Source: a bacterium
Lineage (GTDB): Bacteria > Sysuimicrobiota > Sysuimicrobiia > Sysuimicrobiales > Segetimicrobiaceae
NCBI GenBank assembly: GCA_035945995.1
Contig: DASYZR010000063.1
Coordinates: 1 to 53,082 of the forward strand
DNA length: 53,082 nt
Direction: 5' to 3'
Position 1 is the first letter of the stretch. Each line of letters starts with the position of its first letter. Shown here piece by piece: positions 31,956 through 40,018 of the stretch. Both the position numbers and the translations under genes were made by a program. The notes under the pieces are model-generated. The model saw only the letters and a program-made list of their open reading frames with translations, was not told where the DNA came from and searched no databases.

Positions 31956-32171
31956 GCGCGTCCTCCCTCGACTACGTTTGGCCGGCCCCGCCGGCAGCCG
32001 CGGGCGCGGCGGGCTCCGCTGCCTCCTTAGTTACCACACAGGAAGGACAAGCGGGTTAAGTTTGTGCAACCGCCGGAGCCGCCACGAACACCGGATCGGA
32101 TTGTCAGCGGGCCCGGAAGGGACTATGGTAAAAGTGTCCGCGTGGCGCGCACGAGGTGGGGGGCGAGACCG
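31956..32171. other. Divergent intergenic region between GMC and ACT-domain genes
   Basis: 216 bases separate the start codons of the leftward GMC operon and the rightward ACT-domain gene and must hold both promoters. GCGGGTT and AACCGC at about 32050-32080 form a weak inverted repeat. No confident -35/-10 pair or operator could be picked by eye. Confidence 0.4.
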
Positions 32172-32585
32172 ATGGCCGACACGATCCGGTTGGTGGACTA
32201 TTTCTACATCGTGCAGGGCGACCGGCCCGGCGAGGGCGCCCGAGCCCTCGCGGTGTTGAAGGAGGCGGGCGTCAATCTCATCGCGGTGCACGCGTTTCCG
32301 GCGCGCCGCCGTGCCCAAGTGGATTTCGTACCGTCGGATCCAGAAGCGTTCAGGGCCGCGGCCAGGACGGCGAAATGGAAGATCACGGGGCCGAAGAAGG
32401 CGTTCGTGATCGAGGGCGAGGACCGCACCGGCGCGCTGGTGGACGCGCTCGCGAAGCTCGGCGGCGCGAAGATCAACGTGACGGCCACGAGCGCCGTCGT
32501 CGCGGGGGCCGGCCGGTTCGGGGCCATCCTCTGGGTCAAACCGCGTGACGTGAAACGGGCGGCAAAGGTGCTCGCCGCGGGCTGA
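32172..32585 (+). CDS. Tandem ACT-domain protein
   Basis: A 137-residue cytoplasmic protein made of two ACT-like beta-alpha-beta units. Unit one is residues about 5-65 (DYFYIVQGDRPGEGARALAVLKEAGVNLIAV); unit two is about 70-130 (KKAFVIEGEDRTGALVDALAKLGGAKINV). ACT domains bind amino acids or similar small ligands and usually regulate metabolism. ATG at 32172 is chosen because GAGGTGGGGGGCGAG lies upstream. It stands alone: a divergent operon on the left, a strong hairpin on the right. The ligand and any partner are unknown. Confidence 0.82.
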   Translation: MADTIRLVDYFYIVQGDRPGEGARALAVLKEAGVNLIAVHAFPARRRAQVDFVPSDPEAFRAAARTAKWKITGPKKAFVIEGEDRTGALVDALAKLGGAKINVTATSAVVAGAGRFGAILWVKPRDVKRAAKVLAAG

Positions 32586-32612
32586 GTCCGCGCATCGCGG
32601 CGCACCGCCACG

Positions 32613-32656
32613 CCAAGCCGTTGTGAAGCCGTTCACAGCGGCTTGGTCTATTTAAT
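32613..32656 (+). terminator. Strong hairpin with T-rich tail after the ACT gene
   Basis: CCAAGCCGTTGTGAA (32613-32627) and TTCACAGCGGCTTGG (32632-32646) pair over 15 positions, with one G-U, around a GCCG loop. TCTATTTAAT follows. This is the clearest intrinsic terminator in the window. It separates the ACT gene from the unknown gene at 32716. Confidence 0.72.
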
Positions 32657-32715
32657 GGTACAACGCTCGGTGACCACGGCGCACGGCGCCGCAGATAGAA
32701 GGAGGAGGCGGGACC

Positions 32716-33393
32716 ATGCTGCAGTCGCTCAAAGAGGCTATCGACGCGGCCATGACCGACCCGGCGTCCGACAGCATCGAGTGGGTCCACACGACTGCAG
32801 AAATCGTCGAGGGGGTTGAGGTTGTTATCGAGATTGTGACAAGCGCCGGTGGAGTCGGCGCTTTCAGCACGACGATTGCGTCGATGATTGAGGGTACGGC
32901 CGCAGGAGTGGCCCTGCCGGTGCTGGGTGCCGCGGCAGGCGTCGCCGGAGAATTCGCGGCTCTCGGCCTCGGGTATGCTGAGGCGGCAAAGGCCATCAAG
33001 GAGCGCCGCTCGGGAATCGGCTTTGCCTACGGCGTGGCGTTGGGAGTGTCGCATGAAGCACCGGATTTCGTGAAGGCACACTTCGCGGAATGGTCCCCGG
33101 ACGATGAATCGGACTACCAGCTCGAATTTCGCGCGCCGGCGCAGCACTATTATAACTCGGCGCTCGTGCTCGGGTACCGCTATGGGTACGAGCTCAATCA
33201 GGACGAACAGCAGATGCTTTGGAAGGACCTCGCCCGCGATCCGGAGATCCTGAACACGCCGGATAAGGACTCCGACAGCGAGATGGAACAATTCTATCGA
33301 CACGCCGGTCTGAAATTCTACCGGCTGCATATCACGGATGACGGACAAGATGAGAGCACGGCGCCCTCGGATACGGCCGGCAACGGGGGGTAG
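32716..33393 (+). CDS. Unrecognised protein with hydrophobic Gly/Ala-rich helical hairpin
   Basis: A 225-residue protein that I do not recognise. ATG at 32716 follows a strong GAAGGAGGAGG site. Residues about 30-92 form two long, weakly hydrophobic Gly/Ala/Val-rich helices (GVGAFSTTIASMIEGTAAGV and LPVLGAAAGVAGEFAALGLG). Such segments occur in membrane-inserting or pore-forming proteins and in some soluble helical bundles. The C-terminal half is acidic and aromatic (HFAEWSPDDESDYQLEF, HYYNSALVLGYRYGYELNQDEQQMLW) and ends in a disordered acidic tail. There is no signal peptide. Base composition is visibly less GC-rich than in the flanking sugar operons. It lies between a terminator and GlgX. 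Confidence 0.7.
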   Translation: MLQSLKEAIDAAMTDPASDSIEWVHTTAEIVEGVEVVIEIVTSAGGVGAFSTTIASMIEGTAAGVALPVLGAAAGVAGEFAALGLGYAEAAKAIKERRSGIGFAYGVALGVSHEAPDFVKAHFAEWSPDDESDYQLEFRAPAQHYYNSALVLGYRYGYELNQDEQQMLWKDLARDPEILNTPDKDSDSEMEQFYRHAGLKFYRLHITDDGQDESTAPSDTAGNGG

Positions 33394-33433
33394 CCTGGTT
33401 GCCCGAGGTGCTCGCTCAATGGCCTCTTGACCC

Positions 33434-33449
33434 GCGGCCGGGGGGCCGC
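33434..33449 (+). promoter_or_regulatory. Hairpin overlapping the GlgX ribosome-binding region
   Basis: GCGGCC (33434-33439) and GGCCGC (33444-33449) form a 6-bp perfect stem with a GGGG loop that ends two bases before the proposed GTG start at 33452. The only G-rich ribosome site for that start lies in the loop and stem, so folding would limit initiation. Confidence 0.35.
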
Positions 33450-33451
33450 CC

Positions 33452-35548
33452 GTGCCGACGTCCCTGCGTGGCGGGAACGTGGCATTCCTGGTAGAAAGAG
33501 GGTCGCCGCATCCTCCGGGGGCCAATCCCGACGGGAGCGGCGTCAACTTCTCGCTCTTTTCGGAAAACGCCACAGGCGTCGATCTCCTCCTGTTTGAGAG
33601 GCACGATGATCCCGAGCCCCGCCAGGTCGTCCACCTGGATCCGAACGTCAACAAGACCTTCCACTTCTGGCACGTCTACGTCCGCGGGCTCCGGCCGGGC
33701 TCACACTACGCGTACCGGGTGGATGGCCCGTCAGAGCTTCGCGAAGGGCATCGTTTCAACAAGAGAAAGGTGCTGATCGATCCCTACGCCCGGGGGAACA
33801 CGAACACCCTTTGGAACCGTGCGAATGCCTGCGGACCCGACGATAATCTCGCCACCTCCATGCGGTCGGTGGTGATCGATTCGTCGGGGTACGACTGGGA
33901 AGGCGATCGGCCCCTCGCCCGGCCCATGGAGGACACGATCATTTACGAACTGCACGTGCGGGGATTCACCCGGTCCCCCTCGTCCGCGGTCGGGCATCCG
34001 GGCACGTTCTCCGGCGTCGTCGAGAAGATCCCGTACCTCAAGACCTTGGGCGTGACGGCGGTCGAGCTCTTGCCGGTCTTTGACTTTGACGAGACGGACG
34101 TACTCCGCACCGTCGACGGCGCGCCGCTCACGAACTATTGGGGCTACAGCACGCTGGGGTTCTTCGCGCCGCAATCCGCGTACTGCGTAGCTCCCGAAAT
34201 CGGGGCGCATCTCCGGGAGTTCCGTGACATGGTGAAAGCGCTGCACCGGGCCGGCATCGAGGTCATTCTCGATGTCGTCTTCAATCACACCGATGAAGGG
34301 AACCATCAGGGGCCCGTCTTTTCCTTCAAAGGCATCGACAATCGCGTCCATTATCTGCTCGTGCCCGCGGACAGACAGTATTATTGCGATTACTCCGGGT
34401 GCGGGAACACGTTCAACTGCAACCACCCGGTTGCCCAAAAACTCATCGTGGACGCGCTCCGCTACTGGGTGCGTGAAGCGCATGTGGACGGATTTCGATT
34501 CGACGAGGGATCGATCTTGTCGCGGGGAGAGGACGGCACCCCCGCGGCGCATCCTCCCGTCATCTGGCAGATCGAGCTCGACGACGAACTGGCGAACTCG
34601 AAAGTGATCGCCGAGGCCTGGGACGCTGCCGGATTGTACCAGGTCGGGCACTTTCCCGGCGATCGCTGGGCGGAGTGGAACGGGCGCTATCGCGACGACA
34701 TCCGCCGGTTCGTCAAGGGAGATCCCGGACAGATCGGCGCCGCGGCCGGCCGGCTGGCCGGCAGCGCCGATATCTATCAAGCCCGGGGACAGCTTCCCGT
34801 CAACAGCATCAATTTCATCACCTGCCACGATGGCTTCACGCTGCGTGACCTGGTTTCCTACGATGCGAAGCACAACGAGGCGAACGGCGAAGGCAACCGA
34901 GACGGCATCGATGACAACCTGAGCTGGAACTGCGGGGCGGAGGGCGACACAACCGATCCTGCGGTCGACGCGCTCAGGGCTCGTCAGATCAAGAATTTCG
35001 CGACCATTCTCCTCCTCTCACGCGGGGTCCCGATGTTTGCGGCGGGAGATGAGATTGGGCGCACCCAGAGGGGGAACAACAACGCCTACTGCCAGGACAA
35101 CGAGATCAGTTGGCTCGATTGGAGTCTTTTGGACACACGGGGCGATTTGTTCCGGTTCTGGGCGCGGATGATCGAATTCCGGAAACGTCACGCTGTCGTG
35201 CGCAGCCGTCAATTCTTCACCGGTGCCGCAACGGCGCGCGGGTTGCCGGACGTCGCCTGGCACGGCTGCCGGTTGAACAGCCCCGGCTGGTCCGATCCGA
35301 ACGCCCGCGCGCTGGGGATGACCCTGGGAGGCGTCGGAGACGATCCGGACATTCACGTCATGCTCAACATGTTCTGGGACCGCCTTGATTTCGACATCCC
35401 GAAGGTGGGCGGGCGGCGGTGGTTCAGAGTGATCGACACGGCCCAACCGTCGCCCCGCGACTTCGTCGATCCCGGCCGTGAGGTTGCGGTTGAGGGGGAC
35501 GTCTGCTCGGTGGAAGGGCGCAGCATTGTCGCGCTGATTTCGAAGTGA
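33452..35548 (+). CDS. glgX: Glycogen debranching enzyme / isoamylase (GH13_11, GlgX-like)
   Basis: A 698-residue alpha-1,6-glucosidase that trims branches from glycogen or related glucans. Residues about 10-115 form the CBM48 domain (GVNFSLFSENATGVDLLLFE). The catalytic barrel has the GH13 regions DVVFNHT (274-280), GFRFDEGS with nucleophile Asp351, VIAEAWD with acid Glu388 and FITCHDG with Asp460. WNCGAEGDTTDP and GDEIGRTQRGNNNAYCQDNE are GlgX/TreX signatures. GTG at 33452 is the given start; a GTG at 33479 is possible. Length is normal. No other glycogen gene is nearby, so it is an isolated copy placed between two unknown genes. The protein has no signal peptide and should act in the cytoplasm. 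Confidence 0.93.
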   Translation: MPTSLRGGNVAFLVERGSPHPPGANPDGSGVNFSLFSENATGVDLLLFERHDDPEPRQVVHLDPNVNKTFHFWHVYVRGLRPGSHYAYRVDGPSELREGHRFNKRKVLIDPYARGNTNTLWNRANACGPDDNLATSMRSVVIDSSGYDWEGDRPLARPMEDTIIYELHVRGFTRSPSSAVGHPGTFSGVVEKIPYLKTLGVTAVELLPVFDFDETDVLRTVDGAPLTNYWGYSTLGFFAPQSAYCVAPEIGAHLREFRDMVKALHRAGIEVILDVVFNHTDEGNHQGPVFSFKGIDNRVHYLLVPADRQYYCDYSGCGNTFNCNHPVAQKLIVDALRYWVREAHVDGFRFDEGSILSRGEDGTPAAHPPVIWQIELDDELANSKVIAEAWDAAGLYQVGHFPGDRWAEWNGRYRDDIRRFVKGDPGQIGAAAGRLAGSADIYQARGQLPVNSINFITCHDGFTLRDLVSYDAKHNEANGEGNRDGIDDNLSWNCGAEGDTTDPAVDALRARQIKNFATILLLSRGVPMFAAGDEIGRTQRGNNNAYCQDNEISWLDWSLLDTRGDLFRFWARMIEFRKRHAVVRSRQFFTGAATARGLPDVAWHGCRLNSPGWSDPNARALGMTLGGVGDDPDIHVMLNMFWDRLDFDIPKVGGRRWFRVIDTAQPSPRDFVDPGREVAVEGDVCSVEGRSIVALISK

Positions 35549-35667
35549 CTTGGGCGGGATTGTGAGCTGGATCATAGCGTCGAACCGATGTGGCGTTGCA
35601 TGGTGGTGCTGGGCGCTATCGACCCGATCTGATTGGCGCACCAACGCCGGATCGGTGGCGAGGGGGC
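35549..35667. other. Intergenic region upstream of the PASTA gene
   Basis: 119 bases with an imperfect inverted repeat (CCGATC, GGCG, CGCC, GATCGG around 35622-35655) before the ATG. It probably contains the PASTA gene promoter, or the end of the GlgX transcript; no convincing promoter hexamers were found by eye. Confidence 0.3.
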
Positions 35668-37794
35668 ATGAACGCCAACGTCGGAGTTGGGACACTAGGG
35701 AGGCGCATTCTTCGGCAATTTGGTTGCTGCGTGCTGGCAACGCTTCTTCTGACCTGCGCAACACAGACGGTGGGACGTGCGCAGACCCTACTCGCGACGA
35801 ACGAGCCTCGGGTCGTGGGTCTATCCTACACTCAAGCGCGGTGTCTCCTTAGCCTGCGCAATCTTCGGATAAACGCCGCTTGGCCGTCCGGCACCAGGAA
35901 CCCGGATGACGTCGTAATTTCCCAGAGCGGCGGCGCCGACAATGGAATCGTCAGCGTGACCATGGGTCAGCCGTTCGGGCGATTTTCTCCACAAACGGCT
36001 GTAGTGCCCCCGGTCCAAGGCATGCCTTTCGATAGGGCGCGCGCCGTCGCTCAGCAGCGCGAACTTTGCGCGGTCGCGAGGGGCGCAACGTCACCGGACG
36101 CTACAGTGACTGAGCAGCACCCCTACCAAGGGGAGCGGGTCGCGGTCGGGACGACAGTCATTTTGACAATGGGCCCGGTCCAGCCGGCACCCGTCGTGCC
36201 CAAGCCGGTCATTCCATGGCAGCCTCTTCCACAACTTCGTCCGGTCCCGGACGTTCGGGGCCTCTCGGTCGGTGCCGTGAGGCTCAAACTCGCAGATGCA
36301 GGTTTCATCCTCGGGCGGTACACGCCGATGCCGTCGAGTCAGGACCGGGGCACGGTCGTATCTCAGGACCCCCCGCCCGGCAGTCTCAGGACGCTGGGTG
36401 CGCGGGTCGACGTGACGTACGCCATACCGATCGTCGGGACGGTTCCGGATGTGCGCGGACTGCCGGTTGACACGGCCAGAGCCCGGCTTGTAGACGCCGG
36501 CTTTGCGCTCGGATCAACCACATCGACGCAGTCAAGGCAAGATCAGGGGACGATAGTATCTCAGGAGCCGGCTCCGGGCAGTCTCGGGACGCTGGGTGCG
36601 CGGGTCGACGTAGTCTACGCGGTGCCGATACCGCTCCCACGGATACCTGATGTTCGCGGACTGTCGGTTGACACGGCCAGAGCCCGGCTCGCAGACGCCG
36701 GCTTTGCGCTCGGATCAACCGCGCCGGCGCGGTCAAAGCAGGTTCAAGGGACGATAGTGTCTCAGGAACCGGCTCCGGGCAGTCTCAGGACGCTGGGTGC
36801 GCGGGTCGACGTGACGTACGCGGTGCCGCTGCCGCCCCGTCCGAAGCCACCTATTGAGAGTGTAATGCGGACCCCGCCGCCGATTCCGGACGTCCGCCGA
36901 CTGACAGTCGAGGCGGCCAAAGCCCGACTCGCAGGTGCCGGCTTCACGCTCGGATCGACCGCACCGACACCATCGGATCAAAATCAGGGTACGGTCGTAT
37001 CTCAGGATCCCGCTCCGGGCAGTCTCAGGGCATCGGGGACGCCGGTCAATGTGATCTACGCGGTGCCGATCCCTCTCCGGCCGGTTCCGGACGTTCGCCG
37101 GCTGTCTATTGACGGGGCCAAAGCCCGACTCGCAGGTGCCCGGTTTGCGCTCGGATCGACCGCGCCCGAGGAGTCGACTCAGGACCGAGACACGATAGTA
37201 TCTCAGGATCCCGCCCCCGGCAGCATGAGGGCACCGGATACGGCGGTCAACGTAACATACGCCACGCCAATTGTCCGAGCGGTCCCGGACGTTCGAGGAC
37301 TGACGGTCGAGGCGGCCAAGGCTCGACTCGCGGCGGCCGGTTTTGCGGTCGATTCCATTACCTCGGTCGTGGTGGTGTCCACCGCGCATTCGGGAACAGT
37401 GATCGCGCAGCATCCGGTTGCGCACACGGTCGCGCGGCAAGACACGCCGGTCGGCATTGTCTTGGCGGCGACAACGATCCCCGGTCCGATTCAGTGGCCG
37501 CCGGCGTTCGCCGGCACCCTCCTCGCGATTACTGCGTCGGCCGTCGCGGCGAGGGTGCGGCGCGTTCGCAAAGTGCGGTTCATGCGCCGCGTTCGGATCC
37601 AACCGCATCGTCCTCTTGGGACTCTGGGGATCGACTTGAACGCCGAAGAGTTGGGGAACCCTGTCGAGATCCTCGACCGCGATGTTCGCCTCAGGCCCGT
37701 CGTAGACGCGGGGAAACAGGACATCGAGCGACCAGAAGATCTGCTGAGCACGAATGGAGGGAGCGGACATGTCACCGACGTCGGTCACCCTTAG
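35668..37794 (+). CDS. Secreted multi-PASTA-domain protein with C-terminal membrane anchor
   Basis: A 708-residue protein. ATG at 35668 is preferred over 35590 because AGGGGG precedes it and a signal peptide follows (RRILRQFGCCVLATLLLT, cleavage likely near GRAQT). Eight PASTA units follow; the last six begin with I/VPDVRxL at 36244, 36442, 36643, 36883, 37084 and 37282. Each ends in a pattern such as SQDPAPGSL followed by VxVxYA. After them, PPAFAGTLLAITASAVAA (about residues 611-628) is a single membrane helix, followed by the strongly basic RVRRVRKVRFMRRVR and an acidic tail. So the repeats should face outside and the last 80 residues the cytoplasm. No kinase or penicillin-binding domain is present. 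PASTA domains in other proteins bind peptidoglycan fragments or beta-lactams. The next gene starts within its end. Confidence 0.85.
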   Translation: MNANVGVGTLGRRILRQFGCCVLATLLLTCATQTVGRAQTLLATNEPRVVGLSYTQARCLLSLRNLRINAAWPSGTRNPDDVVISQSGGADNGIVSVTMGQPFGRFSPQTAVVPPVQGMPFDRARAVAQQRELCAVARGATSPDATVTEQHPYQGERVAVGTTVILTMGPVQPAPVVPKPVIPWQPLPQLRPVPDVRGLSVGAVRLKLADAGFILGRYTPMPSSQDRGTVVSQDPPPGSLRTLGARVDVTYAIPIVGTVPDVRGLPVDTARARLVDAGFALGSTTSTQSRQDQGTIVSQEPAPGSLGTLGARVDVVYAVPIPLPRIPDVRGLSVDTARARLADAGFALGSTAPARSKQVQGTIVSQEPAPGSLRTLGARVDVTYAVPLPPRPKPPIESVMRTPPPIPDVRRLTVEAAKARLAGAGFTLGSTAPTPSDQNQGTVVSQDPAPGSLRASGTPVNVIYAVPIPLRPVPDVRRLSIDGAKARLAGARFALGSTAPEESTQDRDTIVSQDPAPGSMRAPDTAVNVTYATPIVRAVPDVRGLTVEAAKARLAAAGFAVDSITSVVVVSTAHSGTVIAQHPVAHTVARQDTPVGIVLAATTIPGPIQWPPAFAGTLLAITASAVAARVRRVRKVRFMRRVRIQPHRPLGTLGIDLNAEELGNPVEILDRDVRLRPVVDAGKQDIERPEDLLSTNGGSGHVTDVGHP
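36244..37476 (+). repeat. Six tandem PASTA-coding repeats
   Basis: Direct DNA repeats with starts spaced 198, 201, 240, 201 and 198 bases. Long near-identical stretches recur, for example CTGGGTGCGCGGGTCGACGT in the third to fifth PASTA units (36399, 36591 and 36795). The 240-base unit contains an inserted Pro-rich linker (PLPPRPKPPIESVMRTPPP). High identity between the middle units suggests recent duplication or gene conversion. Confidence 0.85.
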
Positions 37795-38362
37795 GGGGTT
37801 CTTCGCGAGCTCGGACGTTGCCCAGGATCGGTTAGAATCCAGCCCGGAGGTCGCGGCCCTCAGGTCCGCCCTATCGCTCCGGGGCCCCAAGGGCGCGTGG
37901 CCCGGCGTTCGCGGCGGCATTATCGGCTCGATTGATGAACTGATGGATATTCCGTTCGCGGAGATCGCGGCGGGCGCATGGGACAAATATCAGGTCCTTC
38001 GCAAGTATGCGGACCCAAAGAAATATGCTCCCGACGAGGTCATCGAAGTCCCACTCGCGACTCACACCATCAGATCCGAGCACAAGCCTTATCTTGAAAT
38101 CCTGGTCGACGACAAGGTGATGGGGAAAGTTGATTTCGACATCGCGTTGGCGTTGACGCTGGAAGGCGCGGTTGTGAGCATTCGAGACGGCAAGATCAGG
38201 GAGATCCGGGTCGGATCGTGCGAGGGTAGTGGCAGCGTGAAGTGCGAGAACATCGCCATCGCCGAGCGGAAGACCAGGACCTTTCAGTTACCGGGGTCCA
38301 TTCCGCTGCGGGACGGGATATCCGTGGCTCCCCGTGACGGCTCGAGCGGGGTGAGCCCGTAG
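37769..38362 (+). CDS. Unrecognised protein coupled to the PASTA gene
   Basis: A 197-residue protein that I do not recognise. ATG at 37769 is chosen over 37754 because GGAGGG lies seven bases before it; it overlaps the last 26 bases of the PASTA gene, implying coupled translation. Residues about 45-85 are helical (GSIDELMDIPFAEIAAGAWDK). Residues about 90-180 look like a beta-rich binding domain with alternating strands (YLEILVDDKVMGKVDFDIAL, AVVSIRDGKIREIRVG) and two Cys (VGSCEGSGSVKCENIAI) that could form a disulfide or metal site. No signal peptide or membrane helix is seen, so it should be cytoplasmic and could contact the PASTA protein tail. Confidence 0.7.
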   Translation: MSPTSVTLRGFFASSDVAQDRLESSPEVAALRSALSLRGPKGAWPGVRGGIIGSIDELMDIPFAEIAAGAWDKYQVLRKYADPKKYAPDEVIEVPLATHTIRSEHKPYLEILVDDKVMGKVDFDIALALTLEGAVVSIRDGKIREIRVGSCEGSGSVKCENIAIAERKTRTFQLPGSIPLRDGISVAPRDGSSGVSP

Positions 38363-38395
38363 GACACCCGCCGTCACCGGGCGAAGAGGGCCGGC

Positions 38396-39007
38396 GTGAG
38401 CATCGATTTCTTGATAACGTCGCTCATCGTCGTCGTCGCGCCCGGGACGGGTGTGCTCTATACGCTGGCGGCGGGCTTGTCGCGTGGGCCGCGCGCAAGC
38501 ATCGTGGCGGCGTTCGGATGCACCCTCGGCATTCTCCCGCACATGGCCGCGGCGATCCTGGGGCTGGCCGCGCTCCTGCACGCGAGTGCCACGGCATTCC
38601 AGACCCTCAAGTACCTCGGCGTGATCTATCTGCTCTACATGGCGTGGAACGCGTTGAGGGAGCGGGGCGTGCTGCGGGTGGAAGAGGAGGCCGGCACCCG
38701 TTCGGTCGTGCAGGTGATCGTCACCGCTGTCCTGATCAACGTCCTCAATCCAAAACTGTCGATCTTCTTCTTTGCTTTCCTGCCGCAGTTTGTGACCACC
38801 GGCGAACCGCATCCGCTTCTGCGCATGCTCGGGCTAAGCAGCGTGTTCATGCTCTTGACGTTCGTGGTCTTCGTCGGATACGGGCTGTTCGCGGCGTCGA
38901 TTCGCCGGCACGTTATCGCGCGCCCGCGGGTCTTGACGTGGATGCGCCGCACGTTCGCCGGCGCGTTTGTCGCGCTCGGCGTGAAACTCGCGCTTGCCGA
39001 TCGCTGA
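38396..39007 (+). CDS. LysE/RhtB-family exporter
   Basis: A 203-residue inner-membrane protein with about six helices, as in amino acid and homoserine lactone exporters. The family signature is near the N-terminus (VVVAPGTGVLYTLAAGLSRGPRASIVAAFG), where PGP is replaced by PGT. Later features are KYLGVIYLLYMAWNALRER and the central LINVLNPKLSIFFFAFLPQFV. GTG at 38396 is the start. It follows the unknown PASTA-partner gene by 33 bases and precedes a methyltransferase by 9, so it may belong to either transcription unit. The exported substrate is unknown. Confidence 0.88.
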   Translation: MSIDFLITSLIVVVAPGTGVLYTLAAGLSRGPRASIVAAFGCTLGILPHMAAAILGLAALLHASATAFQTLKYLGVIYLLYMAWNALRERGVLRVEEEAGTRSVVQVIVTAVLINVLNPKLSIFFFAFLPQFVTTGEPHPLLRMLGLSSVFMLLTFVVFVGYGLFAASIRRHVIARPRVLTWMRRTFAGAFVALGVKLALADR

Positions 39008-39016
39008 AGCAAGTCG

Positions 39017-39832
39017 GTGACCCCGCCGGAGGGCCCCGCGGCGCCGCGCGACTACGCGTTCGATAACGCGTGGGCCCACGCGCGGCGGCGGCTGCGCGGG
39101 CTTGAGCAGCTCCTCGATCCCGGCACGCTTCGACATCTCGAGGCGCTCGGCGTGGGAGAAGGTTGGCGCTGCCTGGAAATCGGGGCCGGCGGGGGCTCCA
39201 TCGCGGAGTGGCTCTCCCGGCGGGTGGGTCCGACCGGACAGGTCATGGCGACCGACCTGGATACCCGTTTCCTCGCGGCACTGACGGCGCCCAATCTGGA
39301 CGTGCGTCGCCACGATATCGTCTCGGACGACCTTCCGGAGGGCCGATTCGATCTGGTGCTTTCGCGACTCGTGCTGGAGCACATTCAGGAGCGCGAGAGG
39401 GCGCTCCGGCGGATGCGATCCGCGCTCAGGCCGGGTGGCTGGCTGGTGTGCGAGGGAGCGGACAACATCTCGGTCGCGCTCGTGTCCCCCACGGATGCCG
39501 CGAGCAATGCCCTGTTCATGAAAATCGAGCAAGGAAAAGACCGGGTGATGGCGGCACGGGGCAGTATGTACTGCGGCCGTCACCTGTTTGGAATGCTCCG
39601 CGCGCTCGGGCTCGCCGACGTCCAGGCCGACGCGCGCGTGTCTCTGCTCTACGCGGGTACTGAACCGGTACTGTGGAAGCGGCTCTCGGTCGAACAGCTC
39701 CGGGGAGACATCGTCGACGCCGGCCTGGCGACGGCGGCGGAGATCGAGGCATACTTCGCGCTTCTCGATGCGCCCAACTTCGTATCGCAGGGATTCATCG
39801 TGACGACGGCTTGGGGCCGCGTGAGTCAGTAG
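39017..39832 (+). CDS. SAM-dependent methyltransferase (class I)
   Basis: A 271-residue Rossmann-type methyltransferase. Motif I is CLEIGAGGGSIAEWL, the acidic residue after strand 2 is in VMATDLDTRFL, motif II is FDLVLSRLVLEHIQERERAL and motif III ALRPGGWLVCEG. The C-terminal third (GTEPVLWKRLSVEQLRGDIVDAG) resembles small-molecule methyltransferases. GTG at 39017 is the start. The gene is probably co-transcribed with the LysE gene. Its end overlaps the convergent pilin-like gene by seven bases. The substrate is unknown. Confidence 0.87.
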   Translation: MTPPEGPAAPRDYAFDNAWAHARRRLRGLEQLLDPGTLRHLEALGVGEGWRCLEIGAGGGSIAEWLSRRVGPTGQVMATDLDTRFLAALTAPNLDVRRHDIVSDDLPEGRFDLVLSRLVLEHIQERERALRRMRSALRPGGWLVCEGADNISVALVSPTDAASNALFMKIEQGKDRVMAARGSMYCGRHLFGMLRALGLADVQADARVSLLYAGTEPVLWKRLSVEQLRGDIVDAGLATAAEIEAYFALLDAPNFVSQGFIVTTAWGRVSQ

Positions 39833-40011
39833 GGTCCTGTTGCGGGCGCGGTCAGACCGGCGGCCCACGCGCTGATGTGTGCGAGGGTGTAGTGCATCAT
39901 CTGACCCAAGGCGGCGGCGACCATGACCAAAACAAATATCAGTCCGATGCTCAGCAGCACGTACTCGGAGGTCGTCTGTTCGTTCCCGCCATGGCCGTTT
40001 TGACCGCGCAT
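39826..40011 (-). CDS. Small Flp-pilin-like membrane protein
   Basis: A 61-residue protein. After a short hydrophilic start (MRGQNGHGGNEQTTSEY) comes one hydrophobic helix VLLSIGLIFVLVMVAAALGQM. The QTTSEYVLL context resembles the GQTTxEYxLL processing region of Flp (type IVb) pilins, with the Glu and Tyr at the expected spacing, although the residue before Gln is Glu rather than the usual Gly. No tad/cpa assembly genes or prepilin peptidase are nearby. It converges with the methyltransferase. A hairpin lies just upstream of its ATG. A plain single-span miniprotein is the alternative. Confidence 0.55.
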   Translation of the reverse strand: MRGQNGHGGNEQTTSEYVLLSIGLIFVLVMVAAALGQMMHYTLAHISAWAAGLTAPATGPY

Positions 40012-40018
40012 ATATCTG

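Noticed and set aside
36244-37476. Regularly spaced repeats considered as a CRISPR array or satellite
   Set aside because: The 198-240 base units are in frame and encode PASTA domains, far longer than CRISPR repeats and without unique spacers or cas genes.
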